A stretch of DNA of 64,000 bases, taken from assembly GCA_040880305.1 (NCBI GenBank), contig JBBDIP010000043.1, positions 1 through 64,000 on the forward strand, in the 5' to 3' direction. A program made the position numbers and the translations under genes. This stretch comes from JBBDIP01 sp040880305. Lineage in GTDB: Bacteria; Bacillota; Sulfobacillia; Fermentithermobacillales; Fermentithermobacillaceae. The notes under the pieces were generated by a model, which saw only the letters and a program-made list of their open reading frames with translations, was not told where the DNA came from and did no database searches. The first letter of the stretch is position 1. Each line of letters starts with the position of its first letter. Shown piece after piece: positions 63,666 through 64,000 of the stretch.

Positions 63666-63694
63666 TTGACCCTATCTACCCTTTCGGGTAGAAT
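63666..63694 (+). promoter_or_regulatory. Promoter of the tRNA cluster
   Basis: TTGACC at 63666-63671 and TAGAAT at 63689-63694 have 17-bp spacing. The inverted repeat CTACCC-TTTC-GGGTAG at 63676-63691 overlaps the spacer and the -10. Confidence 0.8.
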
Positions 63695-63746
63695 ATTGCA
63701 TGCGGCCGGGCGACCGGCTTTGCATGTTTGGCAGAGTGCTAAGCGT

Positions 63747-63820
<74 letters not shown>

Positions 63821-63822
63821 GC

Positions 63823-63898
63823 GCGCCTGTAGCTCAGTGGATAGAGCACCTGCCTTCTAAGCAGGGAGTCGAAGGTTCGATTCCTTCCAGGCGCGCCA
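63823..63898 (+). tRNA. tRNA-Arg (TCT anticodon), CCA encoded
   Basis: GCGCCTG pairs with CAGGCGC; anticodon stem CCTGC/GCAGG with loop CTTCTAA (TCT); T arm with TTCGATT; discriminator G, CCA at 63896-63898. It lies 2 bases after tRNA-Gly. Confidence 0.97.
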
Positions 63899-63919
63899 AA
63901 TAGGGTTGTTGAGATGCGT

Positions 63920-63997
63920 GGTGGATGTAGCTCAGTTGGTTAGAGCGCCAGGTTGTGGCCCTGGAGGCCACGGGTTCGAGCCCCGTCATTCACCCCA
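63920..63997 (+). tRNA. tRNA-His (GTG anticodon), CCA encoded
   Basis: GTGGATG pairs with CATTCAC, with the extra G at -1 (63920) opposite discriminator C, a histidine hallmark. The anticodon stem CCAGG/CCTGG carries loop TTGTGGC (GTG). CCA at 63995-63997. Confidence 0.97.
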
Positions 63998-64000
63998 ATT

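Overview
The window is a G+C-rich bacterial chromosome segment with a housekeeping core typical of a Bacillota (Firmicutes) lineage. Signs are glyQ/glyS as separate subunits, a recO-(DUF4342)-glyQS block, pyruvate phosphate dikinase, dgt-dnaG-sigA, a gap-pgk-tpiA-gpmI-eno-secG run, smpB-tmRNA, a ydaO-type c-di-AMP riboswitch and frequent GTG/TTG starts with strong AGGAGG ribosome sites. The genus cannot be fixed from the sequence. No phage, IS element, rRNA or CRISPR array was seen.

Layout. 1-6518: end of ybeY, dgkA, an atypical sugar-nucleotidyltransferase, recO, a DUF4342 protein, glyQ and glyS. 6519-6929: four 52-bp tandem repeats and a promoter. 6930-13707: ppdK, then the dgt-dnaG-sigA operon. 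13795-22709: a two-part chromate-type transporter, the lower glycolysis operon, secG, an HD protein, smpB and tmRNA. 22781-25920: a small membrane protein divergent from a MarR-DUF2179-rph-rdgB-phosphodiesterase operon. 25931-36267: GntR regulator, M20 peptidase, polar amino acid ABC transporter, metallo-beta-lactamase-fold protein, ATP-grasp/PHP/NodB-SLH genes and type II pantothenate kinase. 36273-38185: two methyltransferase-fold proteins, one of the Rsm22/METTL17 family.

38273-47084 is an accessory island: four S41-type lipoprotein peptidase copies (one frameshifted, one fused to an extra C-terminal domain, one intact on the minus strand, one internally deleted), a spore-photolyase-like radical SAM gene, a MntA-HepT toxin-antitoxin pair, and a SAM methyltransferase whose end runs into a tRNA-Pro gene. 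47144-58055 is rich in peptide- and amide-hydrolysing enzymes (TldD/TldE, M14 carboxypeptidase-like, gamma-glutamyltransferase, beta-lactamase-fold hydrolase), plus a MATE pump and a PrsW-like membrane protein.

The most interesting unit is 58458-63629. A strong promoter and a recognisable c-di-AMP riboswitch precede a tightly coupled four-gene operon: D-Ala-D-Ala-ligase-like ATP-grasp, octopine/nopaline-dehydrogenase-like enzyme, a cobalamin-binding mutase-like protein, and a second ATP-grasp ligase. Together they look like an uncharacterised pathway for an amino-acid- or opine-derived compound under second-messenger control. The window ends with tRNA-Gly, tRNA-Arg and tRNA-His genes behind a near-consensus promoter.
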